Source: Trinickia violacea
Lineage (GTDB): Bacteria > Pseudomonadota > Gammaproteobacteria > Burkholderiales > Burkholderiaceae
Direction of reading: 5' to 3'
Length of the DNA stretch: 64,000 bases
NCBI RefSeq assembly: GCF_005280735.1
Contig: NZ_CP040077.1
Location: forward strand, 682,001 to 746,000
Within the stretch, counting starts at the first letter, position 1. Every line of letters starts with the position of its first letter. Shown in pieces: positions 43,400-52,590 of the stretch. Made by a program: the position numbers and the translations under genes. The notes beneath the pieces were generated by a model, which did no database searches, had not been told where the DNA came from, and was given only the letters and a program-made list of their open reading frames with translations.

Positions 43400-43706
43400 A
43401 AACATGTCGTCCACATGAGGTTCACATATGGCGAACCGCGGCGACTCGTTCGCATGAATGCCTGGCGCAATCATCGTTCGACGCGCCGTCGACTCGGCGT
43501 GAAACTGGGGTGCCGGTGATGCAACGACCGGCTCCCAGGTATGCGCAGAATCGACGCCGCTCAATTGCCGGGTCCAAGCCGCTTCGGCGATGCCTGCTGC
43601 GCCAGGCCACTGCCGAGATGCCAACGCGCGAACGTATAGCCTACCGGGCAGTCGCTATTGGTAGCGACGAAACCGCCGCTGCCAGACCCACTTCATTTGG
43701 CTCACC
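43400..43706. other. Intergenic with duplicated plsC upstream region
   Basis: No gene. From about 43625 the sequence matches the region upstream of plsC at 35750-35834. Confidence 0.5.
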
Positions 43707-43858
43707 ATGCGCTCCACGTTCAACAAATGGCTGTTCATTGTCTACCTGCTCGGCAGCGGGACGTTGTACTCGATATTGATACTGGCGCTATTCCCGTTCG
43801 TCCGGAGGTCCGGCCGCTACTGGCTGGCGACGCAGTGGTGTCGTGCAATGGTTGGTTC
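43707..43858 (+). pseudogene. plsC 5' fragment
   Basis: MRSTFNKWLFIVYLLGSGTL...RRSGRYWLATQWCRAMV matches the first ~50 residues of PlsC at 35835-36545 and then ends at a stop a few codons later. Catalytic motifs are missing. Confidence 0.85.
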
Positions 43859-44108
43859 ATGGCACCTGCGACATCGCTGAGGATGACGACGCCCATCTGA
43901 GGAGGGAGCAGCGCAGACGTTGAACGCGACGCGTGCGGCGCGTCGGGCATCCTTGATGACAGGGACCGGCCGTACTACGAGCATCGGATGGCAGCATAAC
44001 GGTGTGAACCATTTCGAACCGGTCCGTGCTCGATAAAAGCGGCTTCTAGTAACATTGCGACATTGATTAAGCACCGCAGTGAACCAAGCATCGAATAGCA
44101 GACACCGA
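43859..44108. other. Intergenic, nothing recognised
   Basis: Downstream of the plsC fragment; no supported gene. Confidence 0.4.
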
Positions 44109-44612
44109 ATGGACATTTTCTACTACTGGCAGAAGCTCGAGCAGAACCTCAAGAACAACCAGGTTGGCTACTTTGGCTCCAACAATACGAGAGTCATTCA
44201 ACTCGCAGAGCGGTTGCCAAAGCGCATTTGGGTATTCAAAACCCCGAAGGGGATGAAAGGGTCTATCCAGTTGGTCGGCTCGCTGCTTGTCAGTGATGCC
44301 CCATGCGTAGCTGTGGCTACCGACTACCCCAATGTCATCTACTACGACCCGTTCTCGCCTGAATCCGTGATGTTCACGGACTCGGGTACGCAAGAGCGCA
44401 TCCACGAGGTCTCTGCCTACTTCCAGTATCGCTTCCACTCTGCGTTCAGCGCCAATTTCAATGGCGATGCCGGTGTGCAAGCCATGGAATCGGATGTCGT
44501 CCGCGGGTTTGAAGCGCTGGTTTCTGATTGGGGCACATGCCAGATGCTGGAGCGAGTCAAGGACCGCTGGAAGGTTCAGCCCATCAATCCGTTTGCGAAG
44601 CAATCAACTTGA
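44109..44612 (+). CDS. Hypothetical protein, 167 residues
   Basis: MDIFYYWQKLEQNLKNNQVG..., IQLAERLPKRIWVFKTPKGM, LLVSDAPCVAVATDYPNVIY, FQYRFHSAFSANFNGD, DWGTCQMLERVKDRW. A soluble mixed alpha/beta protein with native codon use. A GTG at 44079 would add 10 residues. No family recognised. Confidence 0.6.
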   Translation: MDIFYYWQKLEQNLKNNQVGYFGSNNTRVIQLAERLPKRIWVFKTPKGMKGSIQLVGSLLVSDAPCVAVATDYPNVIYYDPFSPESVMFTDSGTQERIHEVSAYFQYRFHSAFSANFNGDAGVQAMESDVVRGFEALVSDWGTCQMLERVKDRWKVQPINPFAKQST

Positions 44613-44885
44613 CGTCACGGAACGGCTTTCGTTGCATGTGGGCAATGAGCCAATCCGTCGAGTTGTCATCGATTGTAGAAACCGGTTGGGTAACTGAATG
44701 GTAGATTTTTCCATGAGGAAGGTCGTACCTGCCGCTGTCCTCACGTTCGTTGCAGGTAAACGGCCATGCGAAAGGGGGTTTGAAGCTGCCGGTCCCGCAC
44801 ACGGCCGCAAGCGAGGTAGCAGCGACGGCGACGAGTGAATAACGCGAGTCGCGTTGGATTTGGCCACACCCAGCAAGATGCTCAT
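44588..44885 (-). pseudogene. Possible frameshifted small exported protein
   Basis: A strong AGGAGG lies eight bases before ATG 44885. The first frame gives MSILLGVAKSNATR; shifting frame continues as a secreted-like protein (YSLVAVAATSLAAVCGTGSF, FAWPFTCNEREDSGRYDLPH, STDWLIAHMQRKPFRDVKLI). The frame change suggests decay. Similar words occur near 47350-47400. Confidence 0.35.
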
Positions 44886-45307
44886 GACGGCAACCTCCTG
44901 TTGACGCAGCTACCCGTTGCAACGACCGTGCCGATGGAGATAGGCCTTAACCCCTGCATTGTGGCTAGGGGCTGCGCACAGGGCTGCCTCAATTGTGCCC
45001 AGCGTGCGGCGGGCGAAAGAACGACGCGATGTTGGGTTCAGACTAACACTTCACCGTATTCGCTCCGCCCGAAGCCAACGCCTACGCTCCGCACGTGTTG
45101 TCCGGCGCCCCGGTTTGGAAGTCGTGACGCTTCATGCTTGTGGACGAGCCCGACAAGCTGATTCAGCGCCGCGGTCGCGTCATCGATTCCAGACAGTTCG
45201 TCCTCCACGTAGCCGAGACACTCAGGAAAATTCGAAGATGCCCTTGACTTCCACAAGGACGTGATGCGTCTTATATTTATCGTACCTGGCGGCCCGAGGA
45301 GGGAGGA
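44886..45307. other. Mostly non-coding; possible short minus-strand fragment
   Basis: On the minus strand 45038-45250 encodes a plausible segment (ECLGYVEDELSGIDDATAAL, VGLVHKHEA) without a good start. It may be a fragment of a small gene. Confidence 0.3.
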
Positions 45308-45847
45308 ATGGGACATTTTCGAAAGTGGTCGGCGGTGCTCGCACTGGCGTCAACATGCTGGTTATCCATGGGCCCGTCGGTGCAGGCGAAGGCGTTTTCG
45401 GCCGAACTCCGGTTTGATATCAAAAAGGGCGAGCCCGGCCAGCCAAATGAATACACAAAGCTAGAGTTCCTGGATGGCAGCAACCGATATGTCGCACTAG
45501 TCCGGCGAACGGGGCGGGTGGTGGACAGCGGGATGCTTCGCGGGGCGATGGTGCAGGAATGGGGGTTCCACGAGGTAACGCTCGGACCGAACGCCAATGG
45601 TCGAGGAACCGGCTATCTCGTTATCACCCGTGGCCCGGGCAACTTGTTGTATCTCAAGACGCAACTGCGGCAAATCTCTGTGTCAACCAAAGCCGGCGAA
45701 CCGCACTCTGTTTTCAATGGCCTCTGGGAAATCAGCGGCGCGACTGGAACATTTAGCGGGCTGCAGGGAGCTGGCACGCTCCGAATCAACCGGCTATCTG
45801 AAAGTGAGCGTCAATGGCTGTTAGACGGAGAGATTTCCGAGCCCTAG
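45308..45847 (+). CDS. Secreted hypothetical protein, 179 residues
   Basis: Signal peptide (WSAVLALASTCWLSMGPSVQAKA), then a beta-rich domain: FSAELRFDIKKGEPGQPNEY, GRGTGYLVITRGPGNLLYLK, FNGLWEISGATGTFSGLQGA. The ATGTFSGLQGAGTLR ending recalls secreted beta-barrel proteins with a GGTG..(R/L)..G motif, as also in 48043-48600. GGAGG-like sequence precedes the ATG. Confidence 0.65.
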   Translation: MGHFRKWSAVLALASTCWLSMGPSVQAKAFSAELRFDIKKGEPGQPNEYTKLEFLDGSNRYVALVRRTGRVVDSGMLRGAMVQEWGFHEVTLGPNANGRGTGYLVITRGPGNLLYLKTQLRQISVSTKAGEPHSVFNGLWEISGATGTFSGLQGAGTLRINRLSESERQWLLDGEISEP

Positions 45848-46043
45848 CTCAGGAAGGACGAACACTATCGGCCGCAGAATCGGTGGCGACTACTTCGCCA
45901 TCTACGGTCGAGTCGGGCGCTCGGCGGCCTAAAGGTCGCGGTCACTTGCCCGGTGGCACCTCGAATGTCGAGTCCGCTGGGCCATCCGGACCGCGACGTG
46001 TTTTGGGCCGGTGTCGCGCGGACTTTATAGCTATCGACGGAAC

Positions 46044-46277
46044 TCAATAGCCGCCCCAGCGAGCACGCTCGCGCCATTCATGCTCCCGCCACTCCCGGCG
46101 TTCGCGCCATTCCCTCGCGCGCCAATCGTCGTACCCACCGTAAGCCACTGCTACCGGCCGTGCATAAACCGGGCCGGAAATTCCAACACCCACAGGTACG
46201 TCATCACATGCTGACGCCGCTGTCGATAGCGCCAATACAGCAAAGCCGAGTGCTGCACCAAGTACCTTCTTGTTCAT
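46044..46277 (-). CDS. Secreted WREHEW-repeat protein, copy 3
   Basis: A 77-residue paralogue of 13088-13387 and 34888-35139: signal peptide (MNKKVLGAALGFAVLALSTA), YGGYDDWRAREWRERREWRE. This copy has no adjacent glycine-zipper gene. GAGGAG lies upstream of the ATG. Confidence 0.75.
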   Translation of the reverse strand: MNKKVLGAALGFAVLALSTAASACDDVPVGVGISGPVYARPVAVAYGGYDDWRAREWRERREWREHEWRERARWGGY

Positions 46278-46652
46278 CTCATACTCCTCGCACGTCGAGT
46301 GCAATGTTAGTGACTACGGCTCGAAGTGTAGGCAGCGATGCCGGACACAGGTGCAACGGACGCGCCAGAGTCGTAACGCCGCATTACGGAAGTCAGCGCA
46401 GGGTGTGATAGTCGGCGGTCATGTCAGGAAAGCGGGCGCACGGCTGGGGATGAGATGCGTGCATCCAGTGTCACATGCGACAACTCGAGTCCCTCATAGC
46501 AGACCCTATCGATTGCCTCGGTGAGAACCCGGCCTGAAAAGACGCGGCGGTTCAAGCGATGAGTGACGCGTCATGGCGATTTGGGCGCGACCCATCAACG
46601 CACGCCGGACGTCCTCTGCTAACTGCCCGATAGTGACGGCATAGAAGCAAAC
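46278..46652. other. Intergenic, nothing recognised
   Basis: No gene between the secreted protein and the HU terminator; the promoter of the minus-strand secreted gene should lie in the first 100 bases. Confidence 0.4.
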
Positions 46653-46683
46653 AAGCCCCTCAGACTTCCGTCTAGAGGGGCTT
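46653..46683. terminator. Terminator of the HU-type gene
   Basis: AAGCCCCTC/GAGGGGCTT outer stem plus AGAC/GTCT inner stem with a TTCC loop, 19 bases beyond the stop codon at 46702. Confidence 0.8.
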
Positions 46684-46701
46684 CCTTCCAAGCGGCTCGG
46701 T

Positions 46702-47160
46702 TTAGAGCGCGGCGTCCTTCAGCTTCTTCAGCGGGCGCACTTTCAGACGCACCGAAGCGGGCTTCGCGGCGAACCACTTGTCTTCACCCGTGAACGGGTC
46801 CTTGCCGAAACGCTTCTTCTTTGCCGGCACGTCCTGAGCAACAACCTTCAGCAGACCGGGCAGCGTGAACTCCTTCGCGCCCTTCTTGTGGACCGACGCG
46901 AGCACCGTTTCTTCCAGTGCGGCCATCAAAGCCTTCGCGGCTTTCGGCTCGACACCTGCGCGCTCGGCAAGGTGGAGGGCGAGCGAAGCCTTCGTGAACG
47001 AATCCTTGATGGGCTTCAGCGGCGCAGCGGTGACCGCCTTCTTCGTCACAGGAGCCGCAGCCTTTTTCACCGTCGGCGCCTTCGCCTTTTTCTCGACCGG
47101 AGTCACCGCTTTCTTCGGAGCCGGCTTTGCTGCAGCTTTCGTTGCACTCGTTGTTGCCAT
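46702..47160 (-). CDS. HU-family protein with Ala/Lys/Pro-rich N-terminal tail
   Basis: A 152-residue DNA-bending protein. Residues ~1-50 are a basic low-complexity tail (KAAAKPAPKKAVTPVEKKAK...). Residues ~55-150 are the HU/IHF fold: SFTKASLALHLAERAGVEPK, KEFTLPGLLKVVAQDVPAKK and the arm-like FGKDPFTGEDKWF. N-terminal tails of this kind occur in Burkholderia-group HU variants. The ATG at 47160 is used. Confidence 0.85.
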   Translation of the reverse strand: MATTSATKAAAKPAPKKAVTPVEKKAKAPTVKKAAAPVTKKAVTAAPLKPIKDSFTKASLALHLAERAGVEPKAAKALMAALEETVLASVHKKGAKEFTLPGLLKVVAQDVPAKKKRFGKDPFTGEDKWFAAKPASVRLKVRPLKKLKDAAL

Positions 47161-48042
47161 AGATTCCACGTCATTGGTCAAAGGTTGACCTGAGACCTTT
47201 GCCTTTGCGTAGTCACCGACAATGCGCAAAGGTCCAAATCCTCAGGTTGGCGCTAGCGTAGCAACTCGGATTTGAATCCGCAACGGGCGAGGTCCTTAAA
47301 CAAGGGGTTTGGCGCCGACGTGACGCAAAAACAGCGACCTGTACGCCTCCAGAGAGGGCTACGCCCACGTAAACGGCTATGCGAAAGGGTTTAAAGCACG
47401 GGCAGGAGGAGCAAACCTCTCGCGCGAGTCCAACCTCGGGTGTCTGGGAGCGCGCCGAGGGCAGCAAAGCGACGATTCCGAAGGCGATGGAAGATGCGCT
47501 TCCGGAGCCACAGTCCGATAACGAGCGGGGGTAAAAGCACTCATCGACAAGTTCAATGTCGAGCAGGTGAGTGAGACGCCCGAAGATGCAGGGCCGGGAG
47601 GTGGCGGAGGGCGAAAAAGACGAGAATATTGCTTTGAAGTTTAGGCCGACTGCCGCGCGACATGATGGTTGCTTTCGGCACCACGGCGGACGAGTCGGGA
47701 GACTGTGGATTGGCGCGATGACCCGTTTGCGGGCAGCCCGCTCGCACGGCAGGAAGACCATTCGCGTTAGGCGCGGTGCAGCATCCTGCACGAAGTGCCG
47801 ATAACGCCGGATTGCGCGGAGATGGGTTGTTGTAGTCGCGTAGCGGTTGGGGGCGGTGTATTTCCAGCGGAAGTCGCCTCTGCGAGGAAGCGCGGGAAAT
47901 GAGTTTTCATGTTCTGCTCGCCGTGTGCGGCAAGTGGCAATGCGGGGGCGAGGTGCGGCACCTCGTTGCGCAGCGGCCTCGATATGTCGCATCTGCTGAC
48001 AGGGCGGATAACGTCCAACGTCACGAAGCTTTGGACTCGACA
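47161..48042. other. Long stretch without a convincing gene
   Basis: About 880 bases. A 287-residue minus-strand frame spans it, but its Arg/Ser/Cys-rich composition and lack of a ribosome binding site argue against coding. It may contain eroded genes. Confidence 0.4.
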
Positions 48043-48600
48043 TTATTCTTTTTCCATCCAGTACTGGCCTTCGCACTTGGTGTCATTCAACCCTTTCGAA
48101 ATGTCGACATCGGTTAATACGCGCAACGTGCCACGAATCCGGCGCAGCTTGCCTGTCCCACCTGTGAACACAAGGTTACCCACGACAGTTCGAGTGGTGG
48201 ACGACTGGCCAGCCGCTTGAGCTACGTCTTCGAACTTGCCAAAAATCTTCTCGCCATTTGCCATGTTGAAGACGTAATAGGCCAAAACGAGACCATTGCC
48301 GCCCATAGTGTCACTTTCGCCTCGAGTCCAGTAGTTTTTGACTTGCACGCCGGCAAAGCCAGGCGGGTTCTCAGGAAAAGTTCGAAGAATTTCGAAAAGC
48401 CGGACGGTATGACCCGGCACATCGCCGACATCCAACGTGAGTTGCTGGGTGAACTTCGAGTTCTGTGCATGCACTTCAAAGGAAACCTTGGTGGGCGGCG
48501 CAGACTGTGCCAAAGTTTGTTGGCTTCCAAGCGACGCCACGCTAAAGGCAATGAGCAAAATTGCGAGGCTACGCGCGCGGGCTTGAATCGACTGAGCCAT
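48043..48600 (-). CDS. Secreted hypothetical protein, 185 residues
   Basis: Signal peptide (ILLIAFSVASLGSQQTLAQ), then a beta-rich domain: VSFEVHAQNSKFTQQLTLDV, GLVLAYYVFNMANGEKIFGK, LVFTGGTGKLRRIRGTLRVL. The GGTGKLRRIRG motif recalls small secreted barrel-like proteins; 45308-45847 ends in a similar way. A hairpin at 48664 separates it from the next minus-strand gene. Confidence 0.65.
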   Translation of the reverse strand: MAQSIQARARSLAILLIAFSVASLGSQQTLAQSAPPTKVSFEVHAQNSKFTQQLTLDVGDVPGHTVRLFEILRTFPENPPGFAGVQVKNYWTRGESDTMGGNGLVLAYYVFNMANGEKIFGKFEDVAQAAGQSSTTRTVVGNLVFTGGTGKLRRIRGTLRVLTDVDISKGLNDTKCEGQYWMEKE

Positions 48601-48663
48601 GGCAATCCTACATTCATCAAAATTCAATGTTCAGTTATCCTGATATAGTGAAGCCTTCGCATA

Positions 48664-48690
48664 CCGGCCGCCGTACCAAGTGGCGGCCGG
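48664..48690. terminator. GC-rich hairpin between secreted-protein genes
   Basis: CCGGCCGCC/GGCGGCCGG stem with a nine-base loop, downstream of the gene at 48729-49316 on the minus strand. No T-run is clear. Confidence 0.5.
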
Positions 48691-48728
48691 GGGCGCCCGA
48701 CCGCGGCGCCGGCTAAAATCCCGTGGAC

Positions 48729-49316
48729 TCAGTGCGCTTGCTCGTGCCCCTGTCTGACTCTGACAGAATGAGCGCTTGCCTGGATGGCTATGTCGCAACC
48801 GCCGGTGGTGCTGTTGCAAAGTGTCCCATCTTGCGCGGGAGCGCCACTTGTAAGATGCTGTGAGCTCGTGACACCGAAGATTTCGTTGCCGTTGTCGACG
48901 ACAACGATTTGTTGCGTGAGCGTGTTGCCATTGTTCACAAAAGTGACGGTCAGTTGGCCGGTGCAATCCGAACTCACACTGTAGGAAAGCGATTCGTTGG
49001 ACGCGAAGGAATCGGGCGGCGAGCCTGGCCTTACCATGCCGTTGAACATTGCAAAGTCAACCTGCGAGCCTCCTCCGGCACCATCAAATGTCGGCAGGGC
49101 AACGGCGTCGATAATAACGGGAGCGGCATAGGGGTGGAGCACCTGATTTGGGGCGGTCCCTGTGAGGATTCCGAGCGACTGCGCATGAATCGACGTGCCG
49201 TATGCGCCTTTCAGGGTCGCGGTTGTGCATGCGTTGTCCTCTGCCAGGGCTAGGCTGTTCAGTGACAGCAATACAATCGCGGCGGCCGCCGCTTTCTTGA
49301 ATAATCCGCTAGACAT
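48729..49316 (-). CDS. Secreted hypothetical protein, 195 residues
   Basis: Signal peptide (FKKAAAAAIVLLSLNSLALA), then NACTTATLKGAYGTSIHAQS, FDGAGGGSQVDFAMFNG, SSDCTGQLTVTFVNNGNTLT. The pattern (C..A.LKG.Y, DG.G....D, DCTG..T) is shared by many exported proteins of soil bacteria with unknown role. GGAG lies six bases before the ATG at 49316. Confidence 0.7.
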   Translation of the reverse strand: MSSGLFKKAAAAAIVLLSLNSLALAEDNACTTATLKGAYGTSIHAQSLGILTGTAPNQVLHPYAAPVIIDAVALPTFDGAGGGSQVDFAMFNGMVRPGSPPDSFASNESLSYSVSSDCTGQLTVTFVNNGNTLTQQIVVVDNGNEIFGVTSSQHLTSGAPAQDGTLCNSTTGGCDIAIQASAHSVRVRQGHEQAH

Positions 49317-49470
49317 GTTCATCTCCTGTCTACAATCGGTTAGCGAAATTGTTAAAAAATCTCGCACGTCCTGCTGCTCAACCCCTGTTCTGCTTGCCTC
49401 CCTTTGATAGAGCCTCTATTGAGCGTCGCGACTTCGCGGTTAGGGATGGGCGTCGGAGCCCTAACGCGTC

Positions 49471-49629
49471 CTATCCCCCATTGGCCGGCGTCGACGAAGC
49501 CGCATCATGGGTGGCTGCCGCACCGGCACTCTCGCCACCGCCACCGCATCCAGCTAACGCCGTTCCAAGGAAGGTGACGATTGCTGCGGTCTGCAAAGCT
49601 TTCTTAATGAACGGGACCAAATCATTCAT
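49471..49629 (-). CDS. Small lipoprotein, possibly truncated
   Basis: A 52-residue frame with a lipoprotein signal: LQTAAIVTFLGTALAGCGGG, lipobox LAGC. The mature part is only ~25 residues of Gly/Ala/Ser/Thr, so it may be the N-terminal piece of a longer lipoprotein. Confidence 0.45.
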   Translation of the reverse strand: MNDLVPFIKKALQTAAIVTFLGTALAGCGGGGESAGAAATHDAASSTPANGG

Positions 49630-49944
49630 GACAAACTCAACGAACCAAAGCGCGTTCTTGGTGGAGAAACGAAATCGCGTGGAGCAAGAGCGAGCGAACA
49701 ATGACCAACGCGATGCCGGGCAGCAATGGCGTAATAAGTTGGCCGAAAATATTTTGAGACTGCTATTCGGGCGAATCGATACCTTGGCTCCGTGTTCAGA
49801 CTTGAGCCAACTGACGGGGCAAGCTACGCGATTTCGAAGCACAAGCGTCCGCGCTCACGCTTTAGCTTGCCCAATGCCTGCTAAAACGGTCGTTTGGTCG
49901 AGTGCGACTCGTGGTGACCTTTTGAGTCTGCATCCGCATTAAGA

Positions 49945-50274
49945 TTGCGCGGCCTTAGTTGTTATAGACACGGCCTGAAAGGACCGGCAGACAAAAACAC
50001 GGTGGAATTTGCCAGTATTTGGGCTTCGCGCAATAAACGGGCTGAATTACAAAGCGACGCAATTCAAACCCTGCTTGGCAAATACGAGGAACAACGGTGC
50101 CTGCATCTGCTGTTTAACCCAGATGGTTTTCCACGTATCTACGTTTACAAGGGCGATGGTTTTCCCCTTGTAACGCTGCAACACAAGCACTTGAGACCCG
50201 AGGCACCGGCCTGCTCGTGCAAGGAGGCAAACGAGCGTTTCAAAAAGCACAAATCAGGCTTCAGACAAGCGTGA
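49945..50274 (+). CDS. Hypothetical protein, ~90-109 residues
   Basis: VEFASIWASRNKRAELQSDA, EEQRCLHLLFNPDGFPRIYV, FPLVTLQHKHLRPEAPACSC. Coding character is convincing from about 50002 (GTG); the TTG at 49945 is the longest option. Unknown family. Confidence 0.45.
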   Translation: MRGLSCYRHGLKGPADKNTVEFASIWASRNKRAELQSDAIQTLLGKYEEQRCLHLLFNPDGFPRIYVYKGDGFPLVTLQHKHLRPEAPACSCKEANERFKKHKSGFRQA

Positions 50275-50332
50275 GGAGAGTCGTTACTTCTGCTGTATCG
50301 TGCCGACGTCAACTGTTCGATTTGCCGGACGA

Positions 50333-50475
50333 GATGTCTCTCCCCAGATTAGGAACGCGAGACGCGGAACCGGCCGAGGGGGCGGCGCCGCGCTAGTCTG
50401 CAAGACTATGTCCCAATCCTGGCCTTTCAAGCTTGACGCTACGCTGACCCGAAGATTTCGGATTTGTAATCTGGG
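50333..50475. repeat. ~143-bp upstream repeat, copy 2
   Basis: Pairs with 24006-24148, including the GG-N10-GC element (50399-50414, minus strand). No gene with a recognisable product follows it here on the minus strand, so it looks like an orphan promoter region. Confidence 0.8.
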
Positions 50476-50676
50476 CGCGGCGACAGGCCAAGCTGCAGCG
50501 CGAATCTCCAGTGTTATCGTCCGAACAACCGCTAACGCAGGACACCTGAGTCGACGGGAAGCGCCGCCAACGATTAGCAACTCTGAGTCTCCCTTGAGTC
50601 GAACCATCAACAGGAATGCCGCGAGTGCAGGGACGGTAGAAAAGCGAGTCCTCCAAGAGTCGCTACTTGTTATCAC

Positions 50677-50985
50677 TCACTGGGTGGGCAGCCGCTCGAA
50701 GGTGTCAAAACGAGCAAACGGCGGCTGCACCTCGGTTACCTCGAGCGCGTCGACAAGCGCTGCGGACATCCCCTCGCTGAGCCAGGCACACATGGTCGCC
50801 AACTGCTCCGGAGAGCCCTGCAGCATCGCCTCCACCGAACCATCCATCCGGTTGCGAACCCAGCCTGTTACGCCAATCGCTTTGGCGCGGCGTACGCACG
50901 CTTCCCGATAGCCGATACCCTGTACTTCACCACGCACCTGTACCAGCCGGGTTTCGAGCGGCTCGTCCTTATCGCCTGATTCCAT
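50677..50985 (-). CDS. acyP: Acylphosphatase, copy 2
   Basis: A 102-residue paralogue of 31090-31395: GEVQGIGYREAC (catalytic Arg), GWVRNRMDGSVEAMLQG (catalytic Asn). Full length. Confidence 0.93.
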   Translation of the reverse strand: MESGDKDEPLETRLVQVRGEVQGIGYREACVRRAKAIGVTGWVRNRMDGSVEAMLQGSPEQLATMCAWLSEGMSAALVDALEVTEVQPPFARFDTFERLPTQ

Positions 50986-50997
50986 GCGCGTACTCCA

Positions 50998-51168
50998 TCA
51001 TGATGAGGTACCTGCGAAGGCGCTTAGATGCAGCGGCTCGCATGTCCCGGGGGGAAACGGATAGCAGAGCTGCCATTGTCCGGAAAACGAGGTATCGTTT
51101 TCGCCCGAGTTACGCGACTGCTGCCAATTTTCAATCGCCTCGTTCGCCACGTATACGCATGATGGCAT
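50998..51168 (-). CDS. Possible 56-residue protein before acylphosphatase
   Basis: MPSCVYVANEAIENWQQSRN..., GQWQLCYPFPPGTCEPLHL. Codon use is native-like and it ends 12 bases before the acylphosphatase start, suggesting a small leading gene; nothing is recognised. Confidence 0.35.
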   Translation of the reverse strand: MPSCVYVANEAIENWQQSRNSGENDTSFSGQWQLCYPFPPGTCEPLHLSAFAGTSS

Positions 51169-51329
51169 GCCTTGGTTCAGGTCTGGCAACAACGAAGTGC
51201 GCACTTTGGAGCATCGAATTAGAGCCGTGCCGGTTGGCCGTGAGGTCCTTCACATGATGCACATTCGTGCCGGCAAGTCTTCGGTTTGCCGGGAGCGGTA
51301 GCCAATGACACCGAGGATGTCGCCTACCA

Positions 51330-52133
51330 TCAGCGTTGCATCCAATTCAGCACCATCTCCCAGTTTTCGGCCGTCATCGATTCAAACCAACCGTCGTGGC
51401 TCGCGTTGGGCAATGAGAGAAATTGCGCATGCGGATGAAGTCGTGCAAGCCGTTCGGCGTGCCAGACCGGAATGACGGTATCGTCCGCAGCGCCGACTAC
51501 GACGACGGGGCCTTCGAATCGTTTCAGCGCGTCGACTGAGTCAAACGGGTCATGCAATATCCAGCGAACTGGAAACCATGTCAGCCTTTCAGCTGCGACG
51601 CTGGCGAGCGAATCCCATGGCGTGATGAGCAGCACGCCGGCGACGGACGACTCCTGGCCGGAGATAGCTTGCGCAGCCATACCCGCACCGAGTGATTCGC
51701 CAACAAGAAATATGGGGCCCGCCCACTGGGCGTTGGCGTCGGAGAGCGCACTGCGCGATGCTGCCAGAGCGGCTTTCATTGTCCGCGCTCCCTCTCGCCT
51801 GCCGTAGCCGGGATATTCGACCAGCAATGCACGATAGCCGGCATGGACGAATACCGAGGCAAGCCGCAGCTTGTCCTCGGCAGACTCGGCATTGCCGTGA
51901 TAGATAGCGACAGTGCCATGAGGCGATTGGTTGGCTGGGTTGACGACATATCCCGCGAATCGCCCGTTAGATTGCCAAGGCTGCACTTGAAAGTCGCCGT
52001 GACGTCCAACTTGGAGAGCTGTTGCTCGAGGCGCTGGAGGGAGTATCAGGCGGTCTTGAAAAAGGTAGAGAGCAGCTATAGCCACCAAGTAGACGATGAT
52101 GGCGACGCGGAGGGCAGACCAGAGTAACGACAT
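51330..52133 (-). CDS. Alpha/beta hydrolase, membrane-anchored
   Basis: A 267-residue protein: N-terminal helix (ALRVAIIVYLVAIAALYLF), oxyanion-region VAIYHGNAES, nucleophile elbow GESLG, acid region VVVGAADDTVIPVWHAERLA, and catalytic His in ASHDGWFESM. It resembles BEM46/ABHD13-like serine hydrolases. The frame is open 66 codons upstream with coding-like sequence (KLWIRRSAYPEPAGKSQHIA). Fragments of its 3' end occur at 13503 and 35256. Confidence 0.88.
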   Translation of the reverse strand: MSLLWSALRVAIIVYLVAIAALYLFQDRLILPPAPRATALQVGRHGDFQVQPWQSNGRFAGYVVNPANQSPHGTVAIYHGNAESAEDKLRLASVFVHAGYRALLVEYPGYGRREGARTMKAALAASRSALSDANAQWAGPIFLVGESLGAGMAAQAISGQESSVAGVLLITPWDSLASVAAERLTWFPVRWILHDPFDSVDALKRFEGPVVVVGAADDTVIPVWHAERLARLHPHAQFLSLPNASHDGWFESMTAENWEMVLNWMQR

Positions 52134-52490
52134 ATCGATTCCTAGCCTACGGGCTGTTTCTAAATTTGCTTTGGCAAGCGCGAGCGCGGCCTCTTCGCAG
52201 TCAAAGGCGATGTGCTGTGATTTTCCTGCGGGTTCCGGATACGCGCTCCTGCGTATCCATAATTTCGTGGCGAGGCAATTCGTCCCCCTTGCAGTGTTGG
52301 GTGGTCCTACGTTGTACCGTCGACCTCTCATGCAAAGGCCAGCGCGATATCCGCTGCTGACTCAGCGCTCTGGATTTTCGACGCACCTTCCTCTGACGAT
52401 TGGCTTCTCGACTGCACCGTCTGGCGGCACAAGCTTCGCGCCGGTCGTTCCGCAAACGAACCCCATCCACGGCGCGCTTTTAAGCTAGGT
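52134..52490. other. Upstream region, possibly part-coding
   Basis: On the minus strand an in-frame extension of the hydrolase (KSQHIAFDCEEAALALAKAN) looks coding, perhaps a small protein fused or overlapping. Nothing further is recognised. Confidence 0.35.
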
Positions 52491-52495
52491 CGATT

Positions 52496-52506
52496 GTGCG
52501 GTGCAC
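52496..52506. promoter_or_regulatory. Uma2 operator palindrome, copy at 52 kb
   Basis: GTGCGGTGCAC (GTGC-N3-GCAC) 84 bases before the Uma2 start; the box GGGTATACGCTTA follows at 52549-52561. Confidence 0.55.
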
Positions 52507-52590
52507 ACATACATAATTTGCGAAGTCCGTTGTGCAACCCGTTCCGGAGGGTATACGCTTAAGCAAATCCCCTACGAGAGGTGTGTGTAC

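Noticed and set aside
47213..48076. A 287-residue minus-strand open frame
   Set aside because: Composition is Arg/Ser/Cys-rich with no recognisable domain, no ribosome binding site, and no coding-like order; typical of a chance frame in GC-rich DNA.
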